Below are positions 7,706 to 16,690 of a DNA stretch of 64,000 bases, one piece after another (position 1 is the stretch's first letter; every line of letters starts with the position of its first letter). Location: positions 135,632-199,631 of the forward strand of contig JAEYHZ010000030.1 of assembly GCA_023409265.1 (NCBI GenBank). Direction: 5' to 3'. The translations under genes and the position numbers were made by a program. Below the pieces are notes generated by a model that had not been told where the DNA came from, did not search any database, and worked only from the letters and a program-made list of their open reading frames with translations. This DNA is from Bacillota bacterium (lineage in GTDB: Bacteria; Bacillota; Clostridia; Acetivibrionales; DSM-1351).

Positions 7706-9523
7706 GTGGATATCAGACAGGATATTAGAAACATCGCAATAATAGCACACGTTGACCATGGTAAGACTACTCTGGTTGACGCCATGCTGCGACAGAGTGG
7801 TATTTTCAGAGAAAATGAAGCTGTAGCCGAAAGAGTTATGGACTCAAACGATCTGGAAAAGGAAAGAGGAATTACAATCCTGGCAAAAAACACCGCAGTT
7901 AACTATAACGGTATAAAAATCAATATTGTTGATACACCCGGCCATGCTGACTTCGGCGGTGAGGTTGAACGTGTTCTTAAAATGGTTGACGGTGTTCTTC
8001 TGTTGGTCGATGCCTTTGAGGGCTCAATGCCTCAGACAAGGTTTGTATTGAAAAAGGCACTTTCACTGAATTTGAAGCCCATAGTCGTAGTTAATAAGAT
8101 TGACAGACCTGAAGCAAGACCTGATGATGTTGTTGACGAAATAATTGAACTCTTTATTGAATTGGGTGCTGATGATGATCAGCTGGAATTCCCTGTTGTT
8201 TATGCATCGTCAAGGGAAGGTTTTGCAGTATGCGATCTGGGTGGAGAAAGAATAGATTTAAAACCGTTGTTTGATATGATTATTGATAAAGTTCCTGCAC
8301 CAAAGGGTGATTTGTCAGGAACGCTTCAGCTTTTGGTTTCCAATATTGACTATGATGAATATGTCGGAAGAATCGCTATTGGACGAGTTGAAAGAGGTCT
8401 AGTAAAGCTTGGACAGCAGGCAATTATCTGTAAAAAAGAGGGAGATATCCTTAACGCCAGAATTACAAAGCTCTATTGTTATGAAGGTTTAAAGCGCATT
8501 GAGACAAACGAGGCAAAAGTCGGAGACATTGTAGCTGTTTCGGGTGTCGGTGATGTGACTATTGGTGATACCATCTGTGAAGTTGGTGCACCTGACCCCT
8601 TGCCGTTTGTAGCTATAGACGAGCCTACCCTGTCCATGACCTTCAGTGTTAACAACAGTCCTTTTGCCGGAAGAGAAGGAACGTTTGTTACGTCAAGACA
8701 TTTGAGAGACAGATTATTTAAGGAGCTTGAGACAAATGTAAGTTTAAGAGTTGAAGAAACCGACTCTGCCGACTCCTTCAAAGTATCGGGAAGAGGAGAA
8801 CTCCATCTTTCAATATTGATAGAAACCATGAGAAGACAGGGCTATGAATTCAATGTTTCAAAACCCACCGTTATTAACAGGGAAGTTGACGGAGTTCTTA
8901 TGGAGCCTATCGAGTACCTTATGATTGACGTACCGGAAGAGTATATGGGCGTCGTAATGGAGAAATTGGGAACAAGAAAGTCGGAAATGGTTAACATGAC
9001 TTCTGCCAACCAGGGCTATATGAGACTTGAGTTCAAAATACCTGCTAGAGGCTTGATCGGATATAGATCAGAGTTGTTGACAGATACCAAGGGTAATGGA
9101 ATCATGAATCATGTATTCCACAGCTATGAACCATACAAAGGTGATATTGCAACAAGACAAAGGGGCTCACTGGTTGCCTGGGAGGACGGGGAAGCTGTAA
9201 CTTACGGCCTCTACAATGCCCAGGAAAGAGGAACTCTCTTCATTACTCCGGGAACCAAGGTTTACGAAGGAATGATTGTTGGAGAAAATGCCAGATATGA
9301 TGACCTGGTGGTAAATGTTTGTAAGAAGAAGCATGTTACAAACATGAGAGCATCAGGTTCTGATGAAGCATTGCGTTTAACGCCTCCGACGGTTCTCAGT
9401 CTTGAGCAGGCACTTGAATTTATTGCCGAAGACGAGCTGGTTGAAATGACACCTAAAAATATCCGTTTAAGGAAGAAGATACTTGATACCGAAATGAGAG
9501 CCAAGGATAGAAGCAAGAAGTAA
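7706..9523 (+). CDS. typA: Translational GTPase TypA/BipA
   Basis: A ribosome-binding GTPase of the elongation-factor family that helps 50S assembly and stress or cold adaptation. The 605-residue length is typical. Seen: G1 AHVDHGKT near residue 15, the switch region ERGITI, G3 DTPGHADFGGE, G4 NKIDRP, then the EF-G-like domains III and V and the TypA C-terminal domain (RGSLVAWEDGEAVTYGL). It starts with GTG, with GGAG eight bases upstream. It is monocistronic: a strong promoter lies before it and a strong terminator after it. Confidence 0.97.
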   Translation: MDIRQDIRNIAIIAHVDHGKTTLVDAMLRQSGIFRENEAVAERVMDSNDLEKERGITILAKNTAVNYNGIKINIVDTPGHADFGGEVERVLKMVDGVLLLVDAFEGSMPQTRFVLKKALSLNLKPIVVVNKIDRPEARPDDVVDEIIELFIELGADDDQLEFPVVYASSREGFAVCDLGGERIDLKPLFDMIIDKVPAPKGDLSGTLQLLVSNIDYDEYVGRIAIGRVERGLVKLGQQAIICKKEGDILNARITKLYCYEGLKRIETNEAKVGDIVAVSGVGDVTIGDTICEVGAPDPLPFVAIDEPTLSMTFSVNNSPFAGREGTFVTSRHLRDRLFKELETNVSLRVEETDSADSFKVSGRGELHLSILIETMRRQGYEFNVSKPTVINREVDGVLMEPIEYLMIDVPEEYMGVVMEKLGTRKSEMVNMTSANQGYMRLEFKIPARGLIGYRSELLTDTKGNGIMNHVFHSYEPYKGDIATRQRGSLVAWEDGEAVTYGLYNAQERGTLFITPGTKVYEGMIVGENARYDDLVVNVCKKKHVTNMRASGSDEALRLTPPTVLSLEQALEFIAEDELVEMTPKNIRLRKKILDTEMRAKDRSKK

Positions 9524-9597
9524 GCAGGGGTTGTGCAGCAAATCAGGTACAAGCTTTGTTAACACAATCTTCAGGAAATAAATAACAGCAACTAATA

Positions 9598-9646
9598 AAT
9601 TGATGAGATCGTGTATTTATTACGATTTCATCAATTTTTTCTAGCC
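9598..9646 (+). terminator. Rho-independent terminator of typA
   Basis: A 15-bp stem AATTGATGAGATCGT / ACGATTTCATCAATT (one G-U pair) closed by a nine-base loop and followed by TTTTTCT. The rest of the 330-base gap to mltG holds a short CTGGC/GCCAG hairpin near 9712 and the next promoter. Confidence 0.9.
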
Positions 9647-9755
9647 TTAAAGTTCTTGTACTAACGTTTTCTCAGAAAAATAGATATATTGTATTTTTCA
9701 TGGTTACACAGCCTGGCGCAGTGGCCAGCAATCTTTTCCGGTCAGGCACTAATTC

Positions 9756-9784
9756 TGGACAAAATGTGAAAAAAATATTATAGT
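9756..9784 (+). promoter_or_regulatory. Promoter for mltG
   Basis: TGGACA at 9756-9761, a 17-base spacer and TATAGT at 9779-9784; 70 bases before the mltG start. Confidence 0.6.
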
Positions 9785-9853
9785 ATTTATTATAGATGTA
9801 CCAATAAAAAGGTACATTATGTTTTTTCATCATGAGATTGGAGTCATGTATTA

Positions 9854-11134
9854 ATGAGTAGAAAATTAAAAGTTGCATCTGTAGGCATTTTAGCTATCTT
9901 TATTGGAATATTTTTATCAGTCCCAAACATTATGAACTATATCGGAACCCTGTTAAAAGGGTATGATGCACAATATGGAGCGCTAAATGCATTTTTGACA
10001 ATACTCGGTCTGGTACTGGTGTTTTTTGGAATATTTATTATCTGTGCCGGACTTAAAAGAATGGCTTTTGTTCTGACAAGTATACTGATATTTATATTTA
10101 TTTTTGCTGTCGGGTCAATTTATTCTTATAAAAGTATAGTTGAGTCTGAAAAGAACAGTGTTGTTAAGCAGGCCGTAAAGATACCCGCATCCTCGGAAGG
10201 TGCTATGCTTGTAGATATACCGATGGGTTCGGATACCAATAAAATAGCAGAAATTCTGGGTGAAAAAGGAATTATAAACAAGCCTCAGATTTTTAAAATA
10301 GTATCCAAACTTAATGGGTTTGACGGAAGATATCAGGCAGGTACTCATATTCTGAAAAAGGGGCTGGAGCTTGATACAATTATGAATATACTTACCGGTA
10401 AACCTGAAAGTATAAAGATTACCATACCTGAAGGTTTGACCTATAAGCAGATTGTAAAAACTTTCGTTAAGAAAGGTCTTGCAATTGAAGACAAATTTAA
10501 TTCTGCCATGAAGTATGAGAAATACGACTTTGATTTTGTAAAGCAGATTAAGAATGTCAACAATCGTGAATTCATGCTTGAAGGATATTTGTTCCCGGAT
10601 ACATATGAATTTGCCATGAACCCGGGTGAAAACACTATAATTCAGTATATGCTAGAAAACTTTAATACCAAATTGACCAAGGAACACTATAAGCGAGCAA
10701 AAGAACTTGGAATGACCATGGATGAGATTATAACACTTGCATCCATAATCGAGAGAGAAGCCAGTACAAGCAATGACAGGCGGTTGGTTTCAGCTGTTTT
10801 CCATAAAAGATTGAAGAGCAAGGATACAAATTTGAAGAAATTGCAGTCCTGTGCTACGATTCAATATATTTTCCTTAATCAGGAAGGAAAAGTACATGAG
10901 AAACTGACATATGAGGATACTACTATTGATAATCCTTATAACACATATATTCATCCCGGTTTACCGCCTGGACCAATTTGTTCTCCGGGTATGGATTCAA
11001 TTAATGCAGCATTGTATCCTGATGAAGATACTGATTATATGTTCTTTATTGCCAAGGGTGACGGAACAACGAAGTTTACCAAGAGTTATGCTGAACATCT
11101 GAAAGCCATGAAGGAATATGGACTTGCAAAATAA
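9854..11134 (+). CDS. mltG: Endolytic murein transglycosylase MltG (YceG-like)
   Basis: A membrane-anchored lytic transglycosylase that cuts nascent glycan strands and helps set their length. Two or three hydrophobic segments lie within the first 85 residues, more than the single anchor of E. coli MltG. They are followed by a LysM-like region and the YceG catalytic domain, with the catalytic glutamate in ASIIEREAS (E300) and the conserved NTYIHPGLPPGPI and ALYPDEDTDYMFF motifs near the end. Length 426, slightly above the usual 340-400 because of the extra N-terminal helices. The next genes are trmR and a U32 protease-like gene, the same order as yrrL-yrrM-yrrN/O in Bacillus subtilis. Confidence 0.94.
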   Translation: MSRKLKVASVGILAIFIGIFLSVPNIMNYIGTLLKGYDAQYGALNAFLTILGLVLVFFGIFIICAGLKRMAFVLTSILIFIFIFAVGSIYSYKSIVESEKNSVVKQAVKIPASSEGAMLVDIPMGSDTNKIAEILGEKGIINKPQIFKIVSKLNGFDGRYQAGTHILKKGLELDTIMNILTGKPESIKITIPEGLTYKQIVKTFVKKGLAIEDKFNSAMKYEKYDFDFVKQIKNVNNREFMLEGYLFPDTYEFAMNPGENTIIQYMLENFNTKLTKEHYKRAKELGMTMDEIITLASIIEREASTSNDRRLVSAVFHKRLKSKDTNLKKLQSCATIQYIFLNQEGKVHEKLTYEDTTIDNPYNTYIHPGLPPGPICSPGMDSINAALYPDEDTDYMFFIAKGDGTTKFTKSYAEHLKAMKEYGLAK

Positions 11135-11139
11135 TCACT

Positions 11140-11165
11140 GGGGCGGCTGAAGCTGCCCCTTTTTA
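11140..11165 (+). terminator. Rho-independent terminator of mltG
   Basis: GGGGCGGC / GCTGCCCC stem (one G-U pair) with a TGAA loop and a TTTTT tail, six bases after the mltG stop. A second hairpin, GGCTGGC-TTAT-GCCAGCC, lies at 11241-11258 without a T tract. Confidence 0.85.
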
Positions 11166-11196
11166 CTGGCTGGATTTGTTCTCAGTGGAAAGATAG

Positions 11197-11233
11197 CCGT
11201 CTTAAAATGGGAAAGTAATTATTTAATCATGCC
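11197..11233 (+). repeat. Dispersed intergenic motif, copy 1
   Basis: CCGTCTTAAAATGGG, then AAAG and TAATTATTTAATCATGCC. The last 18 bases differ by one base from two other intergenic copies (37404-37442, and 54860-54895 on the other strand). The upstream CCGT-TTTAA-GGG part also matches the second copy. Confidence 0.55.
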
Positions 11234-11292
11234 TAAAACAGGCTGGCTTATGCCAGCCGCCATTTATGTCATAATAAAAAGGAAAATGACCA

Positions 11293-11931
11293 ATGATAAA
11301 TTATGATTATATAACTGAATATATCAGGGCAACAATTAAACCAAATACAGGAGTGTTGGCCCAGCTTGAGCAATATGCGGATGAAAACCATGTACCCATT
11401 ATCCAGCCTGAGGTAGCTGCACTTCTAAAGGTTTTGGGAAAACTGAACAAACCCTCCAGAATTCTCGAGGTAGGTACAGCTATTGGATATTCTTCAATAT
11501 TATTTACCGGTTTTCTTAAGCCGGGTGGAGTAATTGATACAATTGAAAGAAACGAGCAAATGATTGAGCTTGCAAGAAAAAACATAAAAACTGCCGGGCT
11601 TCAGGATACTATTAATGTAATAGCCGGAGACGCTATGGAGGTATTGGGCTGCCTGGACAAACAGTACGATATGATATTCCTGGATGCTGCAAAGGGCCAG
11701 TACAGTGAATTCCTGGAACAAAGCAAAAGGATGCTGGCTGCAGGAGGATTACTTATATCTGATAATGTTCTGTATAAGGGAATGATTGCAACTGATGAAC
11801 TGGTTGTCAGACGAAAAAAGACTATTGTAACCAGAATGAGGAGCTTTCTGAAAACCCTGTGTCAGGATGAAAGCTTTGAAACCAGCATTATTCCTATTGG
11901 AGATGGAGTTGCACTCAGTTATAAAAAGTAG
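11293..11931 (+). CDS. trmR: SAM-dependent tRNA 5-hydroxyuridine methyltransferase (TrmR family)
   Basis: A class I O-methyltransferase of 212 residues with the motif I glycine loop ILEVGTAIGYSS, the acidic residue in IDTIERNEQM, and DMIFLDAAKGQY as motif IV. In Bacillus the orthologue (YrrM) methylates 5-hydroxyuridine at tRNA position 34. The flanking mltG and U32 genes reproduce that locus, which makes the specific assignment likely rather than a generic catechol methyltransferase. Start ATG; spacing of 96 bases to the next gene. Confidence 0.85.
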   Translation: MINYDYITEYIRATIKPNTGVLAQLEQYADENHVPIIQPEVAALLKVLGKLNKPSRILEVGTAIGYSSILFTGFLKPGGVIDTIERNEQMIELARKNIKTAGLQDTINVIAGDAMEVLGCLDKQYDMIFLDAAKGQYSEFLEQSKRMLAAGGLLISDNVLYKGMIATDELVVRRKKTIVTRMRSFLKTLCQDESFETSIIPIGDGVALSYKK

Positions 11932-12027
11932 TGTTAAATTTATTAATATATCTATAAGACGTTAATATGTCTATAACACAAAAAAATAAAATGTTTATTG
12001 AAACATATTTAGATATTTGGAGGAAAT

Positions 12028-13248
12028 ATGAAAAAGGTTGAGCTTTTAGCTCCTGCTGGAAATTTGGAAAAATTAAAAATGGCCATTTTATTTGGTGCAG
12101 ATGCGGTTTATATTGGCGGGCAGAGATTTGGACTGAGGGCATCTGCCGATAACTTTACTCCCGAGGATATGAGGGAGGGGCTGGAATTTGCACATCAGAG
12201 GGGCTGCAAGGTTTATGTAACAGTAAACATAATTCCTCACAATGATGACCTGGTGGGTTTGCCGGAATATATTGAGCAGCTGGATAATCTTGGAGTAGAC
12301 GCAGTAATTGTTTCCGACCCCGGAATATTCACAATAGTACGCAAGGCTGCACCAAATATGGAAATCCATATCAGTACCCAGGCCAATAATACAAACTATA
12401 TGAGCGCCAGCTTCTGGTATGAGCTGGGTGCCAAAAGAATAGTAGTTGCAAGAGAACTATCCTTTGAGGAAATCCGTGAAATGGCTGCAATGACGCCTGA
12501 GGGTCTGGATATAGAGGCATTTATACATGGAGCAATGTGCATATCCTACTCGGGGCGCTGCCTCCTGAGCAATTATATGACGGGAAGAGATTCAAACAAA
12601 GGAGCATGCTCCCATCCCTGCAGATGGAAGTATTCACTGGTTGAGGAAAAGAGACCCGGCGAATACTATCCGGTTTATGAAGACGAGCGTGGTACCTATA
12701 TATTTAACTCAAAAGATTTATGCATGATAGAGTATATTCCCCAATTGATTGAGTCGGGAATATTCAGCTTCAAGATAGAAGGCAGAATGAAAAGCTCCTT
12801 TTATGTCGCTACAGTAGTAAGCGCTTATAGAAAAGCTATTGATGAATATATGAAAGATCCTGAAAATTATAAATTTGATCCCGAGTGGCTTGAGGAATTG
12901 TCAAAAGCCAGCCATAGAGAATATACCACAGGCTTCTATTTCAACAAGACAACAGGAGCCGACCAGATTTACAATACAAGCTCATATATAAGGGAGTATG
13001 ATTTTGTAGGTATGGTTCTGGAATATGACAGAGAAACAAAAATTGCAAAGATAGAGCAAAGAAACAGAATGATTGTTGGAGATGAAATTGAAGTTGTAGT
13101 ACCCCGTAAGGATTTTTTTGTTCAGACTATTGAAGAAATGAAAAATGAAGAGGGGGAAAGCATCAGGACGGCTCCGCACGCGCAGATGATTGTTTTTATG
13201 CCTATGGAGCAGGAGGTTGAGCCTTTTACAATTTTGAGAAGAAAATAG
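12028..13248 (+). CDS. Peptidase-U32-family protein, tRNA 5-hydroxyuridine synthesis (TrhP-like)
   Basis: This 406-residue protein carries the U32 signature EAFIHGAMCISYSGRC, then SNYMTGRDSNKGACSHPCRW, whose cysteines are thought to hold an iron-sulfur cluster. Despite the peptidase name, members of this branch (Bacillus YrrN/YrrO, E. coli YegQ/TrhP) hydroxylate tRNA uridine 34 using prephenate. The product is the substrate of TrmR, encoded just upstream. Bacillus has two such genes side by side; only one is seen here, of YrrO length. SD GGAGG is seven bases before the ATG. Function inferred from family and neighbours. Confidence 0.85.
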   Translation: MKKVELLAPAGNLEKLKMAILFGADAVYIGGQRFGLRASADNFTPEDMREGLEFAHQRGCKVYVTVNIIPHNDDLVGLPEYIEQLDNLGVDAVIVSDPGIFTIVRKAAPNMEIHISTQANNTNYMSASFWYELGAKRIVVARELSFEEIREMAAMTPEGLDIEAFIHGAMCISYSGRCLLSNYMTGRDSNKGACSHPCRWKYSLVEEKRPGEYYPVYEDERGTYIFNSKDLCMIEYIPQLIESGIFSFKIEGRMKSSFYVATVVSAYRKAIDEYMKDPENYKFDPEWLEELSKASHREYTTGFYFNKTTGADQIYNTSSYIREYDFVGMVLEYDRETKIAKIEQRNRMIVGDEIEVVVPRKDFFVQTIEEMKNEEGESIRTAPHAQMIVFMPMEQEVEPFTILRRK

Positions 13249-13383
13249 GGTATACGGAAAGTAAGCGGCAGCTGAAGAGTGTGCGTCAAAGACTTTTATT
13301 AATCAGATTTTTCTGCTAAACTTAAAGAAAGCATGGAATGGCTTGGGGATTTGGTACAGGTTTTAATCTAATGGAGGTATTCT

Positions 13384-14403
13384 GTGAAAAAGAACTTGTT
13401 GGATCTGGATTATATAATAAATGCGGATAATTACAGAAATATTCAGGATTCAATTGCTGATGCCACGGATATGGCTATTATTACGGTGGATTATAAAGGT
13501 AAGCCCATAACGCACCATAGCAAATGTTCAAAGTTATGTAATTTTGTACGTTCCTATCCCAGTTTGGCTCAGATTTGCGAAAAGTGTGATTCCAGAGGAG
13601 GGCTGGAGGCGGCGAGGTTGAATCAGCCCTATATTTATCTGTGCCATATGGGAATTGTGGATTTTGCCATTCCTATAGCGGTTGACGGGCAGTATCTTGG
13701 TGCTGTTATGGGAGGACAGGTCCTTGTTGAGGACGCCGGGGAGCTGGAATCTCTTGAGAAAATTACAAGTCAAAAAACAGATATATTTGAATATATCAAT
13801 AAATACGAGCTTGAAGAACTGTTTCACAGTCTGCCGGTAATGAAGCTTCAGAAGATCAGAGCCAATGCCACTATGATATATAATATCTGTAATTATATTG
13901 TTGGAGAGGCTTTACTGAAAATAAATCTAAGTGATGGAAATATCTCTCAGGACTTGGAGAATAATGCCCATGAGAATAGAACAAATTATGCAAAATCCTC
14001 TGATTTAGATAAAATTACTGATGATAACAGTCTCAGCAATACTTATCATTACAATTCCAATGAACTTTTAAATAATCGTGATATTATTATACTTAAACCT
14101 GCCCTGGATTATATTGAAAAAAATTATGCCCGGGATATTGGTCTTAACAGTATGGCCAGCTTGTGCAATATAAGTACCAGCTATTTCAGCAAACTATTCA
14201 GAAGGACAATAGGTGATAATTTTTCAAACCATATTAATCAAATAAGAGTAAAAAAGGCCAGAGAGCTTCTGGAGAGCTCCGATATTCCCATAACCAACCT
14301 GGCATTGGATTTAGGCTTTGAAGACAGTGGCTATTTTATAAAGGTTTTTAAAAAGCTTGTAGGAGTCACACCCTCCAAATACAGAAATGATACCCTTTGT
14401 TAA
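13384..14403 (+). CDS. PocR-domain AraC-family transcriptional regulator
   Basis: The N-terminal half (about residues 8-185) is a PocR ligand-binding domain with the Cys-rich pattern CSKLCNFVRS, CEKCD and YLCHMGIVDFAIPI. The C-terminal 100 residues contain two AraC-type helix-turn-helix motifs (SMASLCNISTSYFSKLFRR and ITNLALDLGFEDSGYFIKVF). PocR-type sensors are linked to propanediol or glycerol catabolism. The glycerol genes start 170 bases downstream on the same strand, so this is most likely their activator. It starts with GTG, eight bases after GGAGG. The PocR cysteines could hold a cofactor or metal; this is not known here. Confidence 0.92.
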   Translation: MKKNLLDLDYIINADNYRNIQDSIADATDMAIITVDYKGKPITHHSKCSKLCNFVRSYPSLAQICEKCDSRGGLEAARLNQPYIYLCHMGIVDFAIPIAVDGQYLGAVMGGQVLVEDAGELESLEKITSQKTDIFEYINKYELEELFHSLPVMKLQKIRANATMIYNICNYIVGEALLKINLSDGNISQDLENNAHENRTNYAKSSDLDKITDDNSLSNTYHYNSNELLNNRDIIILKPALDYIEKNYARDIGLNSMASLCNISTSYFSKLFRRTIGDNFSNHINQIRVKKARELLESSDIPITNLALDLGFEDSGYFIKVFKKLVGVTPSKYRNDTLC

Positions 14404-14427
14404 AATATGAACAAAAAAACTGTGCTG

Positions 14428-14517
14428 ATTTTTACTATTATTGCACATTTTTACTATTGAATTTTCCACAATGAATGCTCTTTAGTCCAAGTTTTTAACT
14501 GCTTCTTAAATTATAAT
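14428..14517 (+). promoter_or_regulatory. Activator-type promoter of the glycerol operon
   Basis: Two direct copies of ATTTTTACTATT start at 14428 and 14447 (19 bases, close to two helical turns), as expected for an AraC-family dimer. A TATAAT -10 lies at 14512-14517, but the -35 position (near 14489) is poor. A weak -35 with upstream direct repeats suggests positive control by the PocR/AraC protein encoded just upstream. This is inference. Confidence 0.45.
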
Positions 14518-14576
14518 GAAAATGTATTGGTTCTTTTATTTCATTTTTAATTAATTTTAAAGGAGTGGTTATTTTT

Positions 14577-15659
14577 ATGAAAAAAGTAATGATATCACCA
14601 TCTAAATATATACAGGGAGAGGATGAACTGTATAATTTGGGAACCTATGTTAAAGAGTTTTCAGGTAGGGCTTTGCTTGTTGCTTCAAAGATAGATCAGG
14701 CACGAATACAGAATTACCTTGATAAAGCTGTGGAGAAGAACCCCTTTGATTTAGTGTATGGAGAGTTTGGTGAGGAATGTACCAAAAAGGAAGTGGCAAG
14801 AATGCAAAAACTTGCCCAGGAAAATAACTGCGGAGTATTTATTGGTCTAGGAGGCGGAAAGGCGTTGGACACAGCCAAGGCAGCTTCCTTCCTCTCAAAA
14901 AAACCGGTAATAATTGTTCCTACCATAGCATCTACAGATGCTCCAACAAGTAAACTTGCAATTATATATAATGAAAAGAGTGAATTTGAAGAGTATTTCC
15001 ATCTGCAAAGGAATCCGGATCTGGTGCTGGTGGATACAGGTATTATTTCCAAGGCTCCGGTAAGGTTCCTGGTAGCAGGTATGGGGGATGCGCTTTCCAC
15101 ATATTTTGAGGCAAGATCCTGTGTCAGAGCCGGTGCAAATAACATGCCCGGAGGCAAAAGCACCAGAGCGGCATATGCATTGGCAACACTTTGCTTTGAA
15201 ACTCTGATGGAGGAATCTCTGAAGGCAAAGGCAGCATGTGAAATGAAGGTTGTTACACCTGCACTTGAAAATATTGTTGAAGCAAATATTCTGCTTAGTG
15301 GTCTGGGCTTTGAAAGCAGTGGACTTGCAGCAGCACATGCAGTCCATAACGGTCTTACCGTACTTGAAGAAACTCATCATTACATGCATGGTGAAAAAGT
15401 GTCCTTTGGAACCATTGTTCACCTTGTACTTGAAAATGCTCCGGAAGAGGAATTGAACAGGGTAATTAATTATTGTAAGGCAGTAGGCCTGCCCACCTGC
15501 CTTAAGGACCTTGGAATTGTCCAGGTGACAGAGGAAAAAATTATAGCTGTTGCCAAAGCTTCAACTGCTGAAGGCGAGACTATTCACAACATGCCTTTCC
15601 CTGTTACTGCAAAGGATGTATACGCTGCAATAATGACAGCCGACAAGCTGGGACAATAG
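14577..15659 (+). CDS. gldA: Glycerol dehydrogenase (NAD, zinc-dependent)
   Basis: Oxidises glycerol to dihydroxyacetone with NAD in the cytoplasm. The 360-residue protein has the NAD-binding GLGGGKALDTAK and metal ligands D171 (GMGDALSTYFE), H254 (GLAAAHAVHNG) and H271 (YMHGEKVSFG). From memory these are the same numbers as in E. coli GldA. ATG at 14577 is chosen over an upstream in-frame GTG because AAAGGAG sits 11 bases before it. It is the first gene of a tight gldA-dhaK-dhaL-hydrolase operon (gaps of 16 to 30 bases). Confidence 0.95.
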   Translation: MKKVMISPSKYIQGEDELYNLGTYVKEFSGRALLVASKIDQARIQNYLDKAVEKNPFDLVYGEFGEECTKKEVARMQKLAQENNCGVFIGLGGGKALDTAKAASFLSKKPVIIVPTIASTDAPTSKLAIIYNEKSEFEEYFHLQRNPDLVLVDTGIISKAPVRFLVAGMGDALSTYFEARSCVRAGANNMPGGKSTRAAYALATLCFETLMEESLKAKAACEMKVVTPALENIVEANILLSGLGFESSGLAAAHAVHNGLTVLEETHHYMHGEKVSFGTIVHLVLENAPEEELNRVINYCKAVGLPTCLKDLGIVQVTEEKIIAVAKASTAEGETIHNMPFPVTAKDVYAAIMTADKLGQ

Positions 15660-15675
15660 AATAGGAGCAGAAAAT

Positions 15676-16668
15676 ATGAAGAAAATAATAAACAAGGTTG
15701 AAGATGTTGTAATTGAGATGTGCGAAGGAATAGTAAAGGCCCATCCGGAACAGCTTTCCTTCAGCAAAAAATATAAAATCATCAAAAGAAATCAGTTGAA
15801 CAAAAACAAGGTTACTCTTATAAGTGGCGGAGGAAGCGGACATGAACCTGCTCATGCAGGGTTTGTAGGCAAGGGAATGCTGGATGCAGCAGTTTGCGGA
15901 GATGTATTTGCGTCCCCGTCAACCATTCAGGTATATAATGCAATTGTGGAAACACAGTCAGATAAGGGCACTCTTCTGATAATCAAGAATTATTCGGGGG
16001 ATTGCATGAACTTTGATGCAGCGGCAGAGATGGCAGAAGATGATGACATAGTAGTTGAAAAGGTATATGTTAACGATGATGTTGCAGTAAAGGATAGCTT
16101 GTACACTGTTGGCAGAAGAGGAGTTGCCGGCACTGTTTTTGTTCACAAGCTGGCCGGGGCCGCTGCTGAACAAGGGCTGGAACTTAAGGAGGTTAAACAG
16201 GTTGCAGAAAAGGTAATTAAAAATGTCCGTTCAATTGGATTTGCATTGACTTCCTGTACCGTTCCAGCAAAGGGAACACCCACCTTTAACCTGAACGAGG
16301 ATGAGATTGAATTCGGTGTCGGTATTCACGGCGAACCGGGAATAGCACGTGAAAAGATTGCATCGGCTGCTGAATTGGCAGAGAGAATGGTGGATTTGAT
16401 TGTAAAAGATCTGCCGTTTAATTCAGGAGATGAAGCAGCATTGCTTGTAAACGGACTGGGAGGCACACCTTTACAGGAACTGTACCTTTTTAACAATTTT
16501 GTTAACGCTGCTCTTGAAAATAGAAATATAAAGGTATACAAGACCTTCGTAGGAAATTATATGACAGCAATAGATATGGCAGGTGCATCCGTATCACTGC
16601 TTAAATTGGATGATGAGCTTAAAAGTTATTTAGAGGCTTCAACCGATACTCCGGCACTAAAAATATAA
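15676..16668 (+). CDS. dhaK: Dihydroxyacetone kinase subunit DhaK
   Basis: Binds dihydroxyacetone covalently and is phosphorylated together with DhaL to give DHAP. Seen: the N-terminal ISGGGSGHEPAHAGFVG motif, the NYSGDCMNFDAA loop, and the substrate-binding histidine in GVGIHGEPG (H218). Length 330 fits the family. It lies 16 bases after gldA and 22 before dhaL. No dhaM (PTS phosphoryl donor) gene is in the window, so the donor must be encoded elsewhere. Confidence 0.95.
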   Translation: MKKIINKVEDVVIEMCEGIVKAHPEQLSFSKKYKIIKRNQLNKNKVTLISGGGSGHEPAHAGFVGKGMLDAAVCGDVFASPSTIQVYNAIVETQSDKGTLLIIKNYSGDCMNFDAAAEMAEDDDIVVEKVYVNDDVAVKDSLYTVGRRGVAGTVFVHKLAGAAAEQGLELKEVKQVAEKVIKNVRSIGFALTSCTVPAKGTPTFNLNEDEIEFGVGIHGEPGIAREKIASAAELAERMVDLIVKDLPFNSGDEAALLVNGLGGTPLQELYLFNNFVNAALENRNIKVYKTFVGNYMTAIDMAGASVSLLKLDDELKSYLEASTDTPALKI

Positions 16669-16690
16669 ACTTGGAAGGAAGAACAGAGAC

